A stretch of 64,000 nt of DNA from Paracoccus nototheniae (GCF_004335005.1 NZ_RQRT01000013.1:1-64000), one strand, 5' to 3'; shown: positions 15,988 to 25,288, numbered from the stretch's first letter. Made by a program: numbers and translations. Notes: generated by a model from the sequence alone, not told the origin.

Positions 15988-16404
15988 ATGCAGTCGCTGA
16001 TCCTGACCACCACCACGCGTCTGATGGCGGCTCTGTTGCTGTTGTTTTCGGTCTATTCGCTGCTGCGCGGCCATAACCTGCCCGGCGGCGGCTTTATCGG
16101 TGGACTGATCGGGGCCACCGCCTTTATCCTTTACACCATCGCCACCTCGGTGGACGAGGCGCGATCGGCGCTGCGCGTCGACCCGTCCAATCTGGCGATG
16201 GTGGGCGTGGGCGTTGCCGCACTTGGCGGCATCGGCGCGGGCTTTGCGGGCGATCCGTTCTTCACCGGGCAATGGCGGTTTCTGTTTCGCGACGGCGACA
16301 GCTATGTGCCCCTGTCCACTGTCCTGATTTTCGATATCGGAGTTTACATGGCCGTCTTCGGCGGAATCCTGACCCTGGTCTTTGCCCTGGAACAGGAGAT
16401 CTGA
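15988..16404 (+). CDS. mrpB: Mrp antiporter subunit B
   Basis: 138-residue membrane protein with about four helices. The MnhB signature is at the N-terminal half: [24 protein letters not shown]. It begins one base after the mrpA stop. Confidence 0.94.
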   Translation: MQSLILTTTTRLMAALLLLFSVYSLLRGHNLPGGGFIGGLIGATAFILYTIATSVDEARSALRVDPSNLAMVGVGVAALGGIGAGFAGDPFFTGQWRFLFRDGDSYVPLSTVLIFDIGVYMAVFGGILTLVFALEQEI

Positions 16405-16406
16405 GC

Positions 16407-16841
16407 GTGGAACTGCTGCTTGCCATAACCTTGGGCATCCTTGTGTCCACCTCGGTCTATCTGATGCTGGACCGCAACGTCCTGCGCTTTCTGTTCGGGC
16501 TGGTGCTGCTGTCGAATGCCGTCAACCTGCTGATCTTTGCGGGCGGGCGCCTGACTGCCGGCGCGCCGCCGCTGATCGATGCAGGGGCGTCATCGCCCAC
16601 CGGCGTCGTGGCCAACGCGCTGCCGCAGGCGCTGGTCCTGACAGCCATCGTCATCGGCTTTGGCCTGCTGGCCTTCACGCTGGCGCTGGTCTATCGCACC
16701 TTCATGACCCTGGGCACCGTCAACAGCGATGAGATGCGCGTGGCCGAGCCGATGGGTGCCAAGGATCTGGACAGGGGCAAGCTGGGTCTGGGCCGGGCCG
16801 ATCCGCAGAAACCCGCCTCGGGTCAGGAGGCCGGGATATGA
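16407..16841 (+). CDS. mrpC: Mrp antiporter subunit C
   Basis: NuoK-like subunit of 144 residues and three membrane helices. Features are LGLVLLSNAVNLLIF-type helix 2 and NALPQALVLTAIVIGFG with the conserved PQALVLTAIVI. The GTG start at 16407 follows caggag two bases after the mrpB stop. The C-terminal tail of about 30 residues is hydrophilic. Confidence 0.93.
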   Translation: MELLLAITLGILVSTSVYLMLDRNVLRFLFGLVLLSNAVNLLIFAGGRLTAGAPPLIDAGASSPTGVVANALPQALVLTAIVIGFGLLAFTLALVYRTFMTLGTVNSDEMRVAEPMGAKDLDRGKLGLGRADPQKPASGQEAGI

Positions 16842-18337
16842 GCTGGCTTCTGGTCTATCCGATCCTCATCCCCGTCCTGACGGCGGTGCTGTCCTATCTG
16901 TTCCGCAACACGCCGGCCGGGCGCTGGATTTCGGTCGCAGGCACCGCAGCGCTGCTGCTGGCCAGCATCATGCTGATGGCCGAAGTGCTGGACCAAGGCG
17001 TGGTCGCGGCGCAGATGTCGGATTGGGGCGCCCCCTTCGGCATCACGCTGGCCGCCGACCTGCTGGGCGGCGTGATGGTGGTGATCACCGCGATCACCGG
17101 GCTTGCGACGGTCATCTATACCCTGTCCGAAATCCCCGAACGGCTGGAGCGTCTTGGCTTTCACGCCCTGTTGCAGACCCTGCTGATGGGCGTCTGCGGG
17201 GCCTTTCTGACCGGCGATCTGTTCAACCTCTATGTCTGGTTCGAGGTCATGCTGATCTCCAGCTTCGGCCTTCTGGTGCTGGGCGGTACGCGCGAACAAC
17301 TGGATGGCGGCATCAAATACGTGCTGCTGAACCTTGTCTCGACCATCATGTTTCTGGCGGGGATCGGGCTGCTTTACGGCATCACCGGCACGCTGAACAT
17401 GGCCGACCTGCATCTGGCCGTGCGCGAGGTGGAAAACACCGGCCTGCTGACCACCATCGCGGTGATGTTCATGGTGGCTTTCGGCGTCAAGGCGGCGCTG
17501 TTCCCGCTGTTCTTCTGGTTGCCCGCATCCTATCATACGCCGCCTGTCGCGGTGTCGGCGATCTTTGCGGGACTGCTGACCAAGGTGGGCGTCTATGCGC
17601 TGATCCGCATGTTCACGCTGGTCTTCGATCATGATGTGGGCTTCACCCATACCCTGCTTTTGTGGTTTGCCGTGGTGACCATGGTCACCGGCGTTCTGGG
17701 CGCCGCGGCGATGAACGATTTCCGGCGCATCCTGTCGTTCCACATCATCAGCCAGATCGGCTATATGGTGCTGGGTCTGGCACTGTATACGCCGCTTGGC
17801 CTGATGGGGGCTGTCTTTTATCTGGTCCACCACATCATCGTCAAAGCGAACCTGTTCTTTGTCGCGGGCGTGGCCAAGCGCATCGGCGGATCGACCGATC
17901 TGGCGCGGTTGGGCGGGCTTTACGCCCATGCGCCGCTGCTGGCCTTCCTGTTCCTGATCCCGGCATTCTCGCTGGCGGGCTTTCCGCCGTTGTCGGGCTT
18001 CTGGGCGAAATATGTGGTCGTCAAGGCTGCGCTGGATCTTGAGATGTGGTTCGTGGCGGGCGTGTCGCTGGCCGTCGGCCTGCTGACGATCTTTTCGATG
18101 ACCAAGATCTGGGGGGCGGCCTTCTGGCCGGCCCATCCCGACGGGATCAAGCCGCGCCTGTCCGACATCCCTATGTTCGACCGCGTCGCGCTGATGGGGC
18201 CGATCGTGGGGCTGGCGGCACTGACCTGCATCATCGGTCTGTTCCCCGAGCCCTTCGTTCTGTTCGCCGAACGCGCGGCGATGCAGCTTCTGGATCCGAC
18301 CGACTATGTCTCGACCGTTCTGGGGGTGCAGCCATGA
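16838..18337 (+). CDS. mrpD: Mrp antiporter subunit D
   Basis: NuoM/NuoN-like proton-translocating subunit, 499 residues and about 14 helices. Typical segments are NLYVWFEVMLISSFGLLVLG (acidic residue in helix 5), VKAALFPLFFWLPASYHTPP and ISQIGYMVLGL. The start overlaps mrpC as ATGA. It is distinguished from complex I by the surrounding mrp genes. Confidence 0.95.
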   Translation: MSWLLVYPILIPVLTAVLSYLFRNTPAGRWISVAGTAALLLASIMLMAEVLDQGVVAAQMSDWGAPFGITLAADLLGGVMVVITAITGLATVIYTLSEIPERLERLGFHALLQTLLMGVCGAFLTGDLFNLYVWFEVMLISSFGLLVLGGTREQLDGGIKYVLLNLVSTIMFLAGIGLLYGITGTLNMADLHLAVREVENTGLLTTIAVMFMVAFGVKAALFPLFFWLPASYHTPPVAVSAIFAGLLTKVGVYALIRMFTLVFDHDVGFTHTLLLWFAVVTMVTGVLGAAAMNDFRRILSFHIISQIGYMVLGLALYTPLGLMGAVFYLVHHIIVKANLFFVAGVAKRIGGSTDLARLGGLYAHAPLLAFLFLIPAFSLAGFPPLSGFWAKYVVVKAALDLEMWFVAGVSLAVGLLTIFSMTKIWGAAFWPAHPDGIKPRLSDIPMFDRVALMGPIVGLAALTCIIGLFPEPFVLFAERAAMQLLDPTDYVSTVLGVQP

Positions 18338-18810
18338 ACCTCTTTGCCGTCAATATGGTGCTGGCTTTTTGCTGGGTGGCGCTGACCGGGGGGCTGACCC
18401 TTGGCGGGCTGGTCACGGGATATCTGGTGGGCATGGCCGCGATGTGGCTGGTGCGGCCGCTGTTTCCGGATACCGGCGTCTATTTCCGGCGCCTGTATTA
18501 CTGGGTCCGGCTGGTCGTCATGTTCGTCTATGAGCTGGTCGTCAGCTCGATCCCGGTGGTGGTGGACGTGTTCACACCGGGGCAGTCGTCGAACCCGGCG
18601 CTGATCGCGGTGCCGATCACGGTGACGACCGACCTGCAGATCACCCTGCTGGCCAATTTTATTTCGCTGACGCCGGGCACGCTGAGCCTTGATGTCAGCG
18701 AGGACCGCAAGATGCTGTATATCCATGCGATGTTCGGCGAGGATCCGGACGCGATCCGGGCGCAGATCCGCGACCGGTTCGAGGTCTGGGTGCGCGAGGC
18801 GACGGAGTAG
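18334..18810 (+). CDS. mrpE: Mrp antiporter subunit E
   Basis: 158-residue membrane protein. The MnhE core is present in YYWVRLVVMFVYELVVSSI, SSNPALIAVPI and the conserved FISLTPGTLSLDVSEDRKMLYIHAMF. The ATG overlaps the mrpD stop as ATGA. Confidence 0.94.
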   Translation: MNLFAVNMVLAFCWVALTGGLTLGGLVTGYLVGMAAMWLVRPLFPDTGVYFRRLYYWVRLVVMFVYELVVSSIPVVVDVFTPGQSSNPALIAVPITVTTDLQITLLANFISLTPGTLSLDVSEDRKMLYIHAMFGEDPDAIRAQIRDRFEVWVREATE

Positions 18811-18814
18811 AATC

Positions 18815-19102
18815 ATGATCCTGGAAACCGCAATTCTGTTCGGCTTTGCCCTGGTGATTCTGGGCGTCGCCTTTGCCGCGATCCGGCTGGTGCGGGGGCC
18901 GACCTTGGCCGACCGCATCGTCGCGCTGGACGTGATGACGGTGCAGCTGGTGTCGTTCGGGGGCCTTGCGGCGCTGCAATCGCGCAGCGCGGGCTTTCTG
19001 GACGTGGCCGTCGTGCTGGCGCTGGTCGGCTTTCTGGCGACCGTCTGTCTGGCGCGCTATCTGGAACGGCGCATCCTGCTGAAGGCGGAGGATCTGCAAT
19101 GA
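18815..19102 (+). CDS. mrpF: Mrp antiporter subunit F
   Basis: 95-residue protein with three helices. The conserved RLVRGPTLADRIVALDVMTV stretch with the essential Asp (ADRIVALD) identifies MrpF. The start is 4 bp after the mrpE stop. Confidence 0.94.
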   Translation: MILETAILFGFALVILGVAFAAIRLVRGPTLADRIVALDVMTVQLVSFGGLAALQSRSAGFLDVAVVLALVGFLATVCLARYLERRILLKAEDLQ

Positions 19103-19548
19103 TCGGCGACATCATCGTGGCGGGCTTTGTGCTGGCGGGCGGCATCTTCTGTCTGGCGGCGGGGCTGGGCGTGCTGCGCCTTCCCGACCTGCTGACACGG
19201 ATGCACGCCTCGACCAAGGCGGGCACGCTTGGCTCGGGATTGATCCTTGTGGCGGTGGCGGTGGCCTTTGCCGAAAGCACGGTGATCGCGCGCGCCGTGG
19301 CGGCAATCATGTTTCTGCTGATGACCGCGCCTGTGGCCGCGCATCTGATCGGCCGGGCGGCGTTTCGCACCGGTGTGCCGATGGTGGATCGCACCGTCTG
19401 CGAAGACGGCGTGGCCGAGGCGCTGCGCAAGCGTCCGCCCGAACGCGACCCCAAGGATGCAACCGGTCCGGCCGCCGAACCCGAAGCCGATCCGCAGGCG
19501 GAAGGCGGCACCCCGGCCACCGGAGGCGCCCCGCGCGAGGCCCCCTGA
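19099..19548 (+). CDS. mrpG: Mrp antiporter subunit G
   Basis: 149 residues with three helices. Signature LGVLRLPDLLTRMHASTKAGTLG is followed by a hydrophilic Pro/Ala/Glu-rich tail of about 45 residues that is longer than in many MrpG proteins. The start overlaps mrpF as ATGA; it closes the operon. Confidence 0.93.
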   Translation: MIGDIIVAGFVLAGGIFCLAAGLGVLRLPDLLTRMHASTKAGTLGSGLILVAVAVAFAESTVIARAVAAIMFLLMTAPVAAHLIGRAAFRTGVPMVDRTVCEDGVAEALRKRPPERDPKDATGPAAEPEADPQAEGGTPATGGAPREAP

Positions 19549-19637
19549 GGGCTTGGGTGATCGGGGCTTTCCAAACCCGTGTCTTGGGCGTAAATCTGTC
19601 GGATTGGCGGACGAACCGCCTGATCTGAAAGAGCTGA

Positions 19638-20819
19638 ATGAGCCAGGACATCCCCACGATCACCCGCACCGAAGACCTCGCCCGTTTTTGCGAGGCCGCG
19701 AAATGCGCCCCCTATGTCACCGTCGACACCGAGTTCCTGCGCGAGCGGACCTATTGGTCCAAGCTGTGCCTGATCCAGCTGGCGGTGCCGCCCGCGTCGA
19801 CGGGCAAGCAGCCGGGCGGCGACGCCGTTCTGGTCGATCCCATGGCCGAGGGGCTGTCGCTGGAACCCCTGTACGATCTGTTCCGCCATACCGGGACGGT
19901 CAAGGTGTTCCATGCCGCGCGGCAGGATCTTGAAATCTTTTTCCACGACGCGCAGTTGTTCCCGACGCCGCTGTTTGACACGCAGGTTGCGGCGATGGTC
20001 TGCGGGTTCGGCGAACAGGTCGGCTATGAGACGCTGGTGCGCAAGATCGCCAAGGCCGATCTGGACAAATCCTCGCGGTTTACCGACTGGTCGCGGCGTC
20101 CCCTGTCCGATGCGCAGGCGGCCTATGCGCTGGCCGATGTGACGCATCTGCGGGTGATCTATGAATATCTGGCGGCGGAACTGGTCAAGACCGGGCGTCA
20201 GGCCTGGCTGGCCGAGGAAATCGCTGTGCTGGAAGACCCCGAGACCTATATCACCCGCCCCGAAGAGGCCTGGCTGAAGGTGCGCACCCGAACCAATTCG
20301 CCGCGCTTTCTGGCCATTTTGCGCGAATTGGCGCGGTTCCGTGAATCCTATGCGCAGGATCGCGATATCCCGCGCAGCCGCGTCTATAAAGACGATGCGA
20401 TGATCGAGCTGGCCTCGACCAAGCCCACCTCCGAGGCCGATCTTGGCCGGTCGCGCCTGCTGCTGCGCGAGGCCCGCAAGGGAGAGATCGCGTCAGGCAT
20501 TCTGGCCGCCGTCAAGGCCGGCACGGACAGCAAGGATCTGCCCGTACCGCGACAGGACGAACCGGGTCGCCCCGGTAATGCTGCGCTGTCGGATCTGTTG
20601 CGCGTGCTGCTGAAGGCCAAGGCCGATGCGGCGGGCGTGGCGCCCAAGCTGATCGCCTCGGCCAGCGAACTGGACGCGATTGCCACGGGCCAGCGGGACG
20701 TTCCCGCCCTGCAGGGCTGGCGGGCCGAGGTCTTTGGCCGCGACGCCTTGCGACTGGCGGGCGGAGAGATCGCCTTGTCCGCGCAGGGCGGCGCGGTCAA
20801 GGTCGTTCCGGCGCGCTAG
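19638..20819 (+). CDS. rnd: Ribonuclease D
   Basis: 3'-5' exoribonuclease acting in tRNA and other RNA 3'-end maturation. It has 393 residues. The DEDD exonuclease domain (about 1-190) shows VTVDTEFLRE, FHAARQDLEIF and YALADVTHL; one or two HRDC-like helical domains follow (about 210-375). It starts 90 bp after the mrp operon and is followed 4 bp later by the GNAT gene, so these two are probably co-transcribed. Confidence 0.94.
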   Translation: MSQDIPTITRTEDLARFCEAAKCAPYVTVDTEFLRERTYWSKLCLIQLAVPPASTGKQPGGDAVLVDPMAEGLSLEPLYDLFRHTGTVKVFHAARQDLEIFFHDAQLFPTPLFDTQVAAMVCGFGEQVGYETLVRKIAKADLDKSSRFTDWSRRPLSDAQAAYALADVTHLRVIYEYLAAELVKTGRQAWLAEEIAVLEDPETYITRPEEAWLKVRTRTNSPRFLAILRELARFRESYAQDRDIPRSRVYKDDAMIELASTKPTSEADLGRSRLLLREARKGEIASGILAAVKAGTDSKDLPVPRQDEPGRPGNAALSDLLRVLLKAKADAAGVAPKLIASASELDAIATGQRDVPALQGWRAEVFGRDALRLAGGEIALSAQGGAVKVVPAR

Positions 20820-20823
20820 ACCC

Positions 20824-21807
20824 ATGCCTCCGCCGCTGGCGCTGACCCGTCCCTGGCCCGAAGACGCCGAGGCGATCGCCTCGGCCCTGGCGGATTGGGA
20901 CACGGTGCGCTGGCTGACGACGCTGCCCTGGCCCTATGGCCTGCCCGACGCGAGCGATTTCATCGATGTGGCGGGCCTTGACGAACATGCCATCCGGCTT
21001 GGCGACCGGCTGGTCGGCATGGTGCAGGCGGGCCGGGTCTTTGGCATCTGGATCGCGCCCGACCGGCAGGGCCGGGGCCTTGGTCGCCGTGCCGGAGTGC
21101 TGGCCCTGTCTCGGCTGTTCCTGTCGGGCGTGCCGGGCGTTCAGGCCCATGTGCTGATCGGCAATGACCGCTCTGCCAGACTGCTGGACTGGCTGGGGTT
21201 TCAGCCGCAGGGCCGGGTCACGCTGCAATCGCGACCCCTGGGCCGACCGGTCGCCGCCACGGCCATGCATCTGGACCGCGCCACATTCGAGGCCCGGCAC
21301 GCCATCGCGCTGACCACGGACCGTCTGGTCATCGACGCCATCGTCCCCGCCGATCTGCCCGCGCTGCACCGCATCGTCACGCAGCCTCAGGTGGCGCGGA
21401 TGATGCAGCGGTTCCGCCCCGACATGGATCTGGACGAGGCCGCGTCAGTCCTGTCCGACAGCGGGCTGTTGCTGCCCTTGCGGCTGGCCGTGCGTCATCA
21501 GGGGCAGGTGATCGGAGCGGTGGGCCTGAGCGCGGCAACACCGCCTCGCCTGCATTATTTTCTGGACCCGCAAATGGCGGGGCAGGGGCTGGGACAGGAA
21601 ATGGTCGCCGCCGTGTTTCACGAACTGGTCGCCCGATTTGCCCCGACCGAGATGGTGGCCGATGTGTTTCTGGACAATCCGGCCTCGCGCAAGATCCTGA
21701 AGAACCTCGGCTTTCGCCGGGCCGAGGATATCGCGCTTTACACGCCCGGTCGGGATGCGCAGGCCGACGCGGCGCTGTATCGCTGGCGGCCCGGCCTGCT
21801 GCCCTGA
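20824..21807 (+). CDS. Tandem GNAT-domain acetyltransferase-like protein
   Basis: 327 residues with two GNAT-like halves. The first (about 1-155) carries an acetyl-CoA loop APDRQGRGLGRRAG and NDRSARLLDWLGF. The second (about 160-320) resembles RimJ/RimL proteins: LTTDRLVIDAIVPADLPALH, MAGQGLGQEMVAA, NPASRKILKNLGFRRAED. Each half has the pieces of a CoA-binding domain. The substrate is unknown. It starts 4 bp after rnd; the domain duplication is unusual but this is a single uninterrupted frame. Confidence 0.8.
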   Translation: MPPPLALTRPWPEDAEAIASALADWDTVRWLTTLPWPYGLPDASDFIDVAGLDEHAIRLGDRLVGMVQAGRVFGIWIAPDRQGRGLGRRAGVLALSRLFLSGVPGVQAHVLIGNDRSARLLDWLGFQPQGRVTLQSRPLGRPVAATAMHLDRATFEARHAIALTTDRLVIDAIVPADLPALHRIVTQPQVARMMQRFRPDMDLDEAASVLSDSGLLLPLRLAVRHQGQVIGAVGLSAATPPRLHYFLDPQMAGQGLGQEMVAAVFHELVARFAPTEMVADVFLDNPASRKILKNLGFRRAEDIALYTPGRDAQADAALYRWRPGLLP

Positions 21808-21866
21808 CCCATGCGAAAATCGTGTCGGTCAGCCACCGCTGATCCGCACGGGCCCCTTTCCGGTCT

Positions 21867-22667
21867 TCAGCGTCCGTCCGTCAGGGCGGTCTGGATCAGC
21901 CGGAACCCGGCCCGGCGTTCTTCCGGGGAGGTGGCCGTGGGGCTGTTCTGCGGTGCCCTGTCCTCGCCCTGCGGGGCTGCGCCGCGACGGGGCGGGCCAT
22001 TCGTGCGACCGGACGGGCCAGAGAAATCGGCGCGGCTTTCGGCAAAGCCGATGGACGAGGGCGAGGGGGCGATGGTCTCTCCTCCGTCGATGATGGGCAT
22101 TACCTCGTCGCCGTGCAGATCAAAGCGGCGCGGGGCGACACCCAGATCGCCCTCGGCCACCAGACAGCCCAGGGCGCGGGTCACATCCCCCAGATCCGAC
22201 CGCAGCGGCAGCAGCAGCATCTGGGCGGTCAGCAGGGGGCGGGCATAGCTGGCCTCGGCCTGCAGGGTCAGGCGGGCGATCTGCGGCCCCTTGAAAACGC
22301 TTTCCAGCACATCCGAAAACCGGCCCCGGGAACTGGTGTTCAGCACGGAACAGACCGGCATGCCGCGCACCTCCATCCCCATCAGGTCGATCAGATGCCG
22401 CCCCGCCAGACGCAGGCGACCGGCGCCGGGGGCGATCCGTTCCAGAATGAAGGCATGGTCCAGAATGCGGGCAATGGCGCGGGGATCGACATCGGACCGC
22501 GCGGGAACGGCGCGTCCCTGCCGGATGCTGTTCCAGTAATCGCGCATGTCGTGCAGGACGCGTTCGGGCCGGAACGTTTCGTAATCCTGCAGATGGATGA
22601 CCCGCCCGGGCCTGTCCGTGGCCGGGTGGTCCGGCATGATGTCTGATCCGTCCTTCAGGTCCGACAC
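21867..22667 (-). CDS. PAS_5-domain protein (MopJ-like), signalling adaptor of unknown role
   Basis: 266 residues. The PAS_5 fold spans about 20-190: DYWNSIRQGRAVPARSDVDP, ILDHAFILERI, LRLAGRHLIDLMGMEVRGMP and LPLRSDLGDVTRALG. The C-terminal about 70 residues are Ser/Pro/Arg-rich and probably disordered. The GTG at 22667 is preceded by ggaaagg at good distance; an ATG at 22637 is the alternative. Single-domain PAS_5 proteins such as Caulobacter MopJ link nutritional signals to motility; a signalling function here is inference. Confidence 0.78.
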   Translation of the reverse strand: MSDLKDGSDIMPDHPATDRPGRVIHLQDYETFRPERVLHDMRDYWNSIRQGRAVPARSDVDPRAIARILDHAFILERIAPGAGRLRLAGRHLIDLMGMEVRGMPVCSVLNTSSRGRFSDVLESVFKGPQIARLTLQAEASYARPLLTAQMLLLPLRSDLGDVTRALGCLVAEGDLGVAPRRFDLHGDEVMPIIDGGETIAPSPSSIGFAESRADFSGPSGRTNGPPRRGAAPQGEDRAPQNSPTATSPEERRAGFRLIQTALTDGR

Positions 22668-22755
22668 GGGGCACCTTTCCTTCACATGGGTCAGACCCGA
22701 ATATCCATGAGCCTTAATGCAACCATAACGACACTTCGTGCCGCTCGCCGAGTCA

Positions 22756-22761
22756 TATAAT
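22756..22761 (+). promoter_or_regulatory. Perfect TATAAT -10 element upstream of gmk
   Basis: TATAAT at 22756-22761 lies in the 213-bp divergent gap between the PAS_5 gene and gmk. The -35 region at 17-18 bp (CACTTC/ACTTCG) is poor. It could drive gmk with a leader of about 115 nt. Confidence 0.35.
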
Positions 22762-22880
22762 GAACAAATGGTTAAGATCCGTCCGATGCAAGCCCCATGC
22801 GGGGCCGGGACTTGACCGTTGCGCAAGGGCAGGGCATCCCACGCACGAACATGACGACGCGCAGGGGGCCCAAGACCGCC

Positions 22881-23516
22881 ATGATCGACCGCACCGGCCT
22901 GATGGTCATCCTGTCCTCGCCCTCGGGCGCAGGGAAATCGACGCTGGCGCGACGGCTGATGGACTGGGATGACAGCCTGCGGTTCTCCGTCTCGGCCACC
23001 ACCCGGCCGCCCCGCGCCGGAGAGGTGGACGGCGTGCATTACCATTTCACCTCGCGCAGCGGTTTCGAACAGATGGTCGCCAGCGATCAGATGCTGGAAC
23101 ATGCCGAGGTCTTCGGCAATCTCTACGGCAGCCCGCGAGGCCCCGTCGAACGCGCGATGCGCGACGGGCGCGACACGATCTTTGACGTGGACTGGCAGGG
23201 TGGCCAGCAGATCCGCGCATCGGCCCTTGGCGGGCATGTCGTGTCGATCTTTGTGCTGCCCCCGTCCTTGCCGGAACTGGAGCGTCGGCTGCGCGGGCGC
23301 GGGCAGGACAGCGATGCGGTGATCGCGGGGCGGATGCTGAAAAGCCGGTCCGAGATCAGCCATTGGGCCGAATATGATTACGTTCTGGTCAACGACGATC
23401 TGGACCAGACCGAGATGCGCCTGCGCGCCATCCTGACCGCCGAGCGGCTGCGCCGCGACCGGCAGGCGGGGCTGGGCGCTTTCGTCAAGCGGCTGATGGC
23501 CGAGGAGGAGGTCTGA
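22881..23516 (+). CDS. gmk: Guanylate kinase
   Basis: Converts GMP and ATP to GDP and ADP. 211 residues, full length. The P-loop [14 protein letters not shown]-site [19 protein letters not shown] and [12 protein letters not shown] are all present, with [13 protein letters not shown]. The start at 22881 gives the family's usual N-terminus ([11 protein letters not shown]), although the ribosome site is weak; 22851 is an alternative. The following gene begins immediately after the stop. Confidence 0.93.
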   Translation: MIDRTGLMVILSSPSGAGKSTLARRLMDWDDSLRFSVSATTRPPRAGEVDGVHYHFTSRSGFEQMVASDQMLEHAEVFGNLYGSPRGPVERAMRDGRDTIFDVDWQGGQQIRASALGGHVVSIFVLPPSLPELERRLRGRGQDSDAVIAGRMLKSRSEISHWAEYDYVLVNDDLDQTEMRLRAILTAERLRRDRQAGLGAFVKRLMAEEEV

Positions 23517-24050
23517 ATGATCTGGTCACTGGACGGCGTCACGCCGCAGATCGATGCGGGGGCATGGGTGGCACCCGATGCGCAGGTGATGGGGCGGGTG
23601 ACGCTGGCAGAGGGCGCCTCGGTCTGGTTCGGCGCGGTGCTGCGCGGCGACAATGACGTGATCGAGGTCGGGCCGGGCAGCAATGTGCAGGATCTGTGCT
23701 GCCTGCACACCGATCTGGGCCATCCGCTGGTCATCGGCGCGGATTGCACCATCGGTCACCGGGCGATCCTGCATGGCTGCATGATCGGGGACGGGGCGCT
23801 GATCGGCATGGGGGCCACGATCCTGAACGGCGCCCGGATCGGCGCGGGGGCGCTGATCGGCGCCGGCGCCCTGATCCCCGAGGGCCGCGAAATTCCGGCA
23901 GGCGCCTTGGTTATGGGCGCGCCGGGCCGCGTGGTACGGATGCTGGACGAGGCGGCCATGGCCGAGCTGCGCGCATCCGCCGACCGCTATCGGGCCAATG
24001 CGGCGCGGTTCCGGGCCGGGCTGGTGGCCCTGCCGGGCGTGGCCGACTGA
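23517..24050 (+). CDS. Gamma-carbonic-anhydrase-like hexapeptide-repeat protein (YrdA/PaaY family)
   Basis: 177-residue left-handed beta-helix protein, with hexapeptide repeats such as IGDGALIGMGATILNGARIGAGALIGAG. Metal-ligand histidines of gamma-carbonic anhydrases are seen in HTDLGHPL and IGHRAILHGC. Carbonic anhydrase activity is plausible but many relatives act differently. It starts directly at the gmk stop, and the PhoR-like gene follows 4 bp later. Confidence 0.87.
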   Translation: MIWSLDGVTPQIDAGAWVAPDAQVMGRVTLAEGASVWFGAVLRGDNDVIEVGPGSNVQDLCCLHTDLGHPLVIGADCTIGHRAILHGCMIGDGALIGMGATILNGARIGAGALIGAGALIPEGREIPAGALVMGAPGRVVRMLDEAAMAELRASADRYRANAARFRAGLVALPGVAD

Positions 24051-24054
24051 CCCG

Positions 24055-25194
24055 GTGGCGAGCGACCGGGCAGAGGCAGGGGAGGTGACCGGCGCAGGCG
24101 CGCGGCGGCTGGCGGGGTTTCTGGACGGGGTGCCGGTGCCGATGCTGGCCGTGGACCGCGAGGCGCGGGTGATTGCGGCCAATGCGCTGGCGGGCGCCCT
24201 GCTGGGGGCCGATCTGCCGGGGCGGCCGTTCGTGACCGTGCTGCGACATCCGGCGATCCTGCAGGCGCTGGACTGGGTGCTGGACCCGACCCTTGGTCCG
24301 GCGCCGATGCCCGATCCGGCTTTGCCCACCCCGCCCGAGGGTGTGGTCGTCCTGCGGGCCAGTTGTGCCGCCGACGGGCGCGAGATTCTGGCCGAGGTGA
24401 CCGTCGCGGCCCTGCCCGCGCCGTTTGGTCGCGGCGCGACGGTGGCGGTGATCGACCGCTCGGTCGCGGAAGAGGCCGAACAGATGCGCCGCGATTTCGT
24501 CGCCAATGTCAGCCACGAGCTGAAGACGCCGCTGACCGCGATGACCGGCTTCATCGAGACCCTGCGCGGCCCTGCCCGCGACGATGCCCGCGCCCGCGAC
24601 CGGTTTCTGGATATCATGGAGCGCGAGGCCGGGCGCATGAACCGGCTGATCAACGAATTGCTGACCCTGAGCCGCGTGCAGGCCGAGGAACGGCGCCGCC
24701 CCTCGGGTCGGGTCGATCTGCCGGGCCTTCTGCGCGGGGTGCTGGCAACGCTGGCTCCGCGCGCCGAGGCCGCCGGTGTCGTGGTCACGACCGCGGGTCT
24801 GGAACAGGCGCTGCGCCTGCCGGGCGATAGCGACCAGTTGACGCAGGTGTTCCAGAACCTGATCGAGAATGCGTTGAAATACGCGGCCTCGGGCAAGGCG
24901 CTGCACGTCACCCTGTCGCGCATCCCGCATGAGCCGCTGCTGCGCGGTCCGGCCTGGGCGGTGGCGGTCGAGGATCGCGGCGAGGGGATCGAGGAACAGC
25001 ACCTGCCCCGCCTGACCGAGCGGTTCTACCGCGTCGACACGCATCGCGCCCGCACGCAGGGCGGCACCGGGCTGGGGCTGGCGATCGTCAAGCATATCGT
25101 GAACCGCCACCGCGGCCGGCTGCGCATCGAAAGCCGGATCGGCGAGGGCAGCCGCTTTGTGGTGATCCTGCCCGAGGGGCTGTCGCGGGGCTGA
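24055..25194 (+). CDS. phoR: PhoR-like sensor histidine kinase
   Basis: 379 residues. An N-terminal PAS-like region (about 15-130, DGVPVPMLAVDREARVIAAN) leads to HisKA with FVANVSHELKTPLTAM and a complete HATPase domain: N-box NLIENALKYA, D-box VEDRGEGI, G2 GGTGLGLAIVKHI. This architecture and sequence match PhoR, the phosphate-starvation kinase, but no membrane anchor is evident and no pst/phoB genes are in the window. The GTG at 24055 is the longest sensible start; a GTG at 24085 has a better-spaced agagg. Confidence 0.8.
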   Translation: MASDRAEAGEVTGAGARRLAGFLDGVPVPMLAVDREARVIAANALAGALLGADLPGRPFVTVLRHPAILQALDWVLDPTLGPAPMPDPALPTPPEGVVVLRASCAADGREILAEVTVAALPAPFGRGATVAVIDRSVAEEAEQMRRDFVANVSHELKTPLTAMTGFIETLRGPARDDARARDRFLDIMEREAGRMNRLINELLTLSRVQAEERRRPSGRVDLPGLLRGVLATLAPRAEAAGVVVTTAGLEQALRLPGDSDQLTQVFQNLIENALKYAASGKALHVTLSRIPHEPLLRGPAWAVAVEDRGEGIEEQHLPRLTERFYRVDTHRARTQGGTGLGLAIVKHIVNRHRGRLRIESRIGEGSRFVVILPEGLSRG

Positions 25195-25222
25195 GGCGTG
25201 GCGCCTTGCCGGGGGCGCTGAA

Positions 25223-25288
25223 GGGGGGGCTGTCTGCCCCCCGTCCCGTTCCGGGACTCCCCCCGAGGATATTTTCGTGAAGAAGAGT
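25223..25288 (+). repeat. Intergenic G/C hairpin element, copy 2
   Basis: Same sequence of parts as the copy at 11101-11161, here on the plus strand: G7, ctgtct, C6, GTCCCGttcCGGGAC hairpin, C6, then gaggatattttcgtgaagaagag. It lies 28 bp after the PhoR-like gene and about 100 bp before rpiA, in line with a transcription terminator or RNA-stability element for the upstream operon. Confidence 0.7.

Noticed and set aside
13287-16016. 909-residue minus-strand frame opposite mrpA
   Set aside because: Composition rich in Arg, Gln, His and Gly, and antisense to a clearly homologous gene; typical shadow frame of high-GC DNA.
13698-18337. Complex I (nuoL/nuoM/nuoK) cluster
   Set aside because: The NuoL/M/K-like proteins are accompanied by MrpB, E, F and G homologues and no hydrophilic Nuo subunits.
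22797-22880. N-terminal extension of guanylate kinase
   Set aside because: The extra 28 residues do not resemble the family; normal N-terminus begins at 22881.
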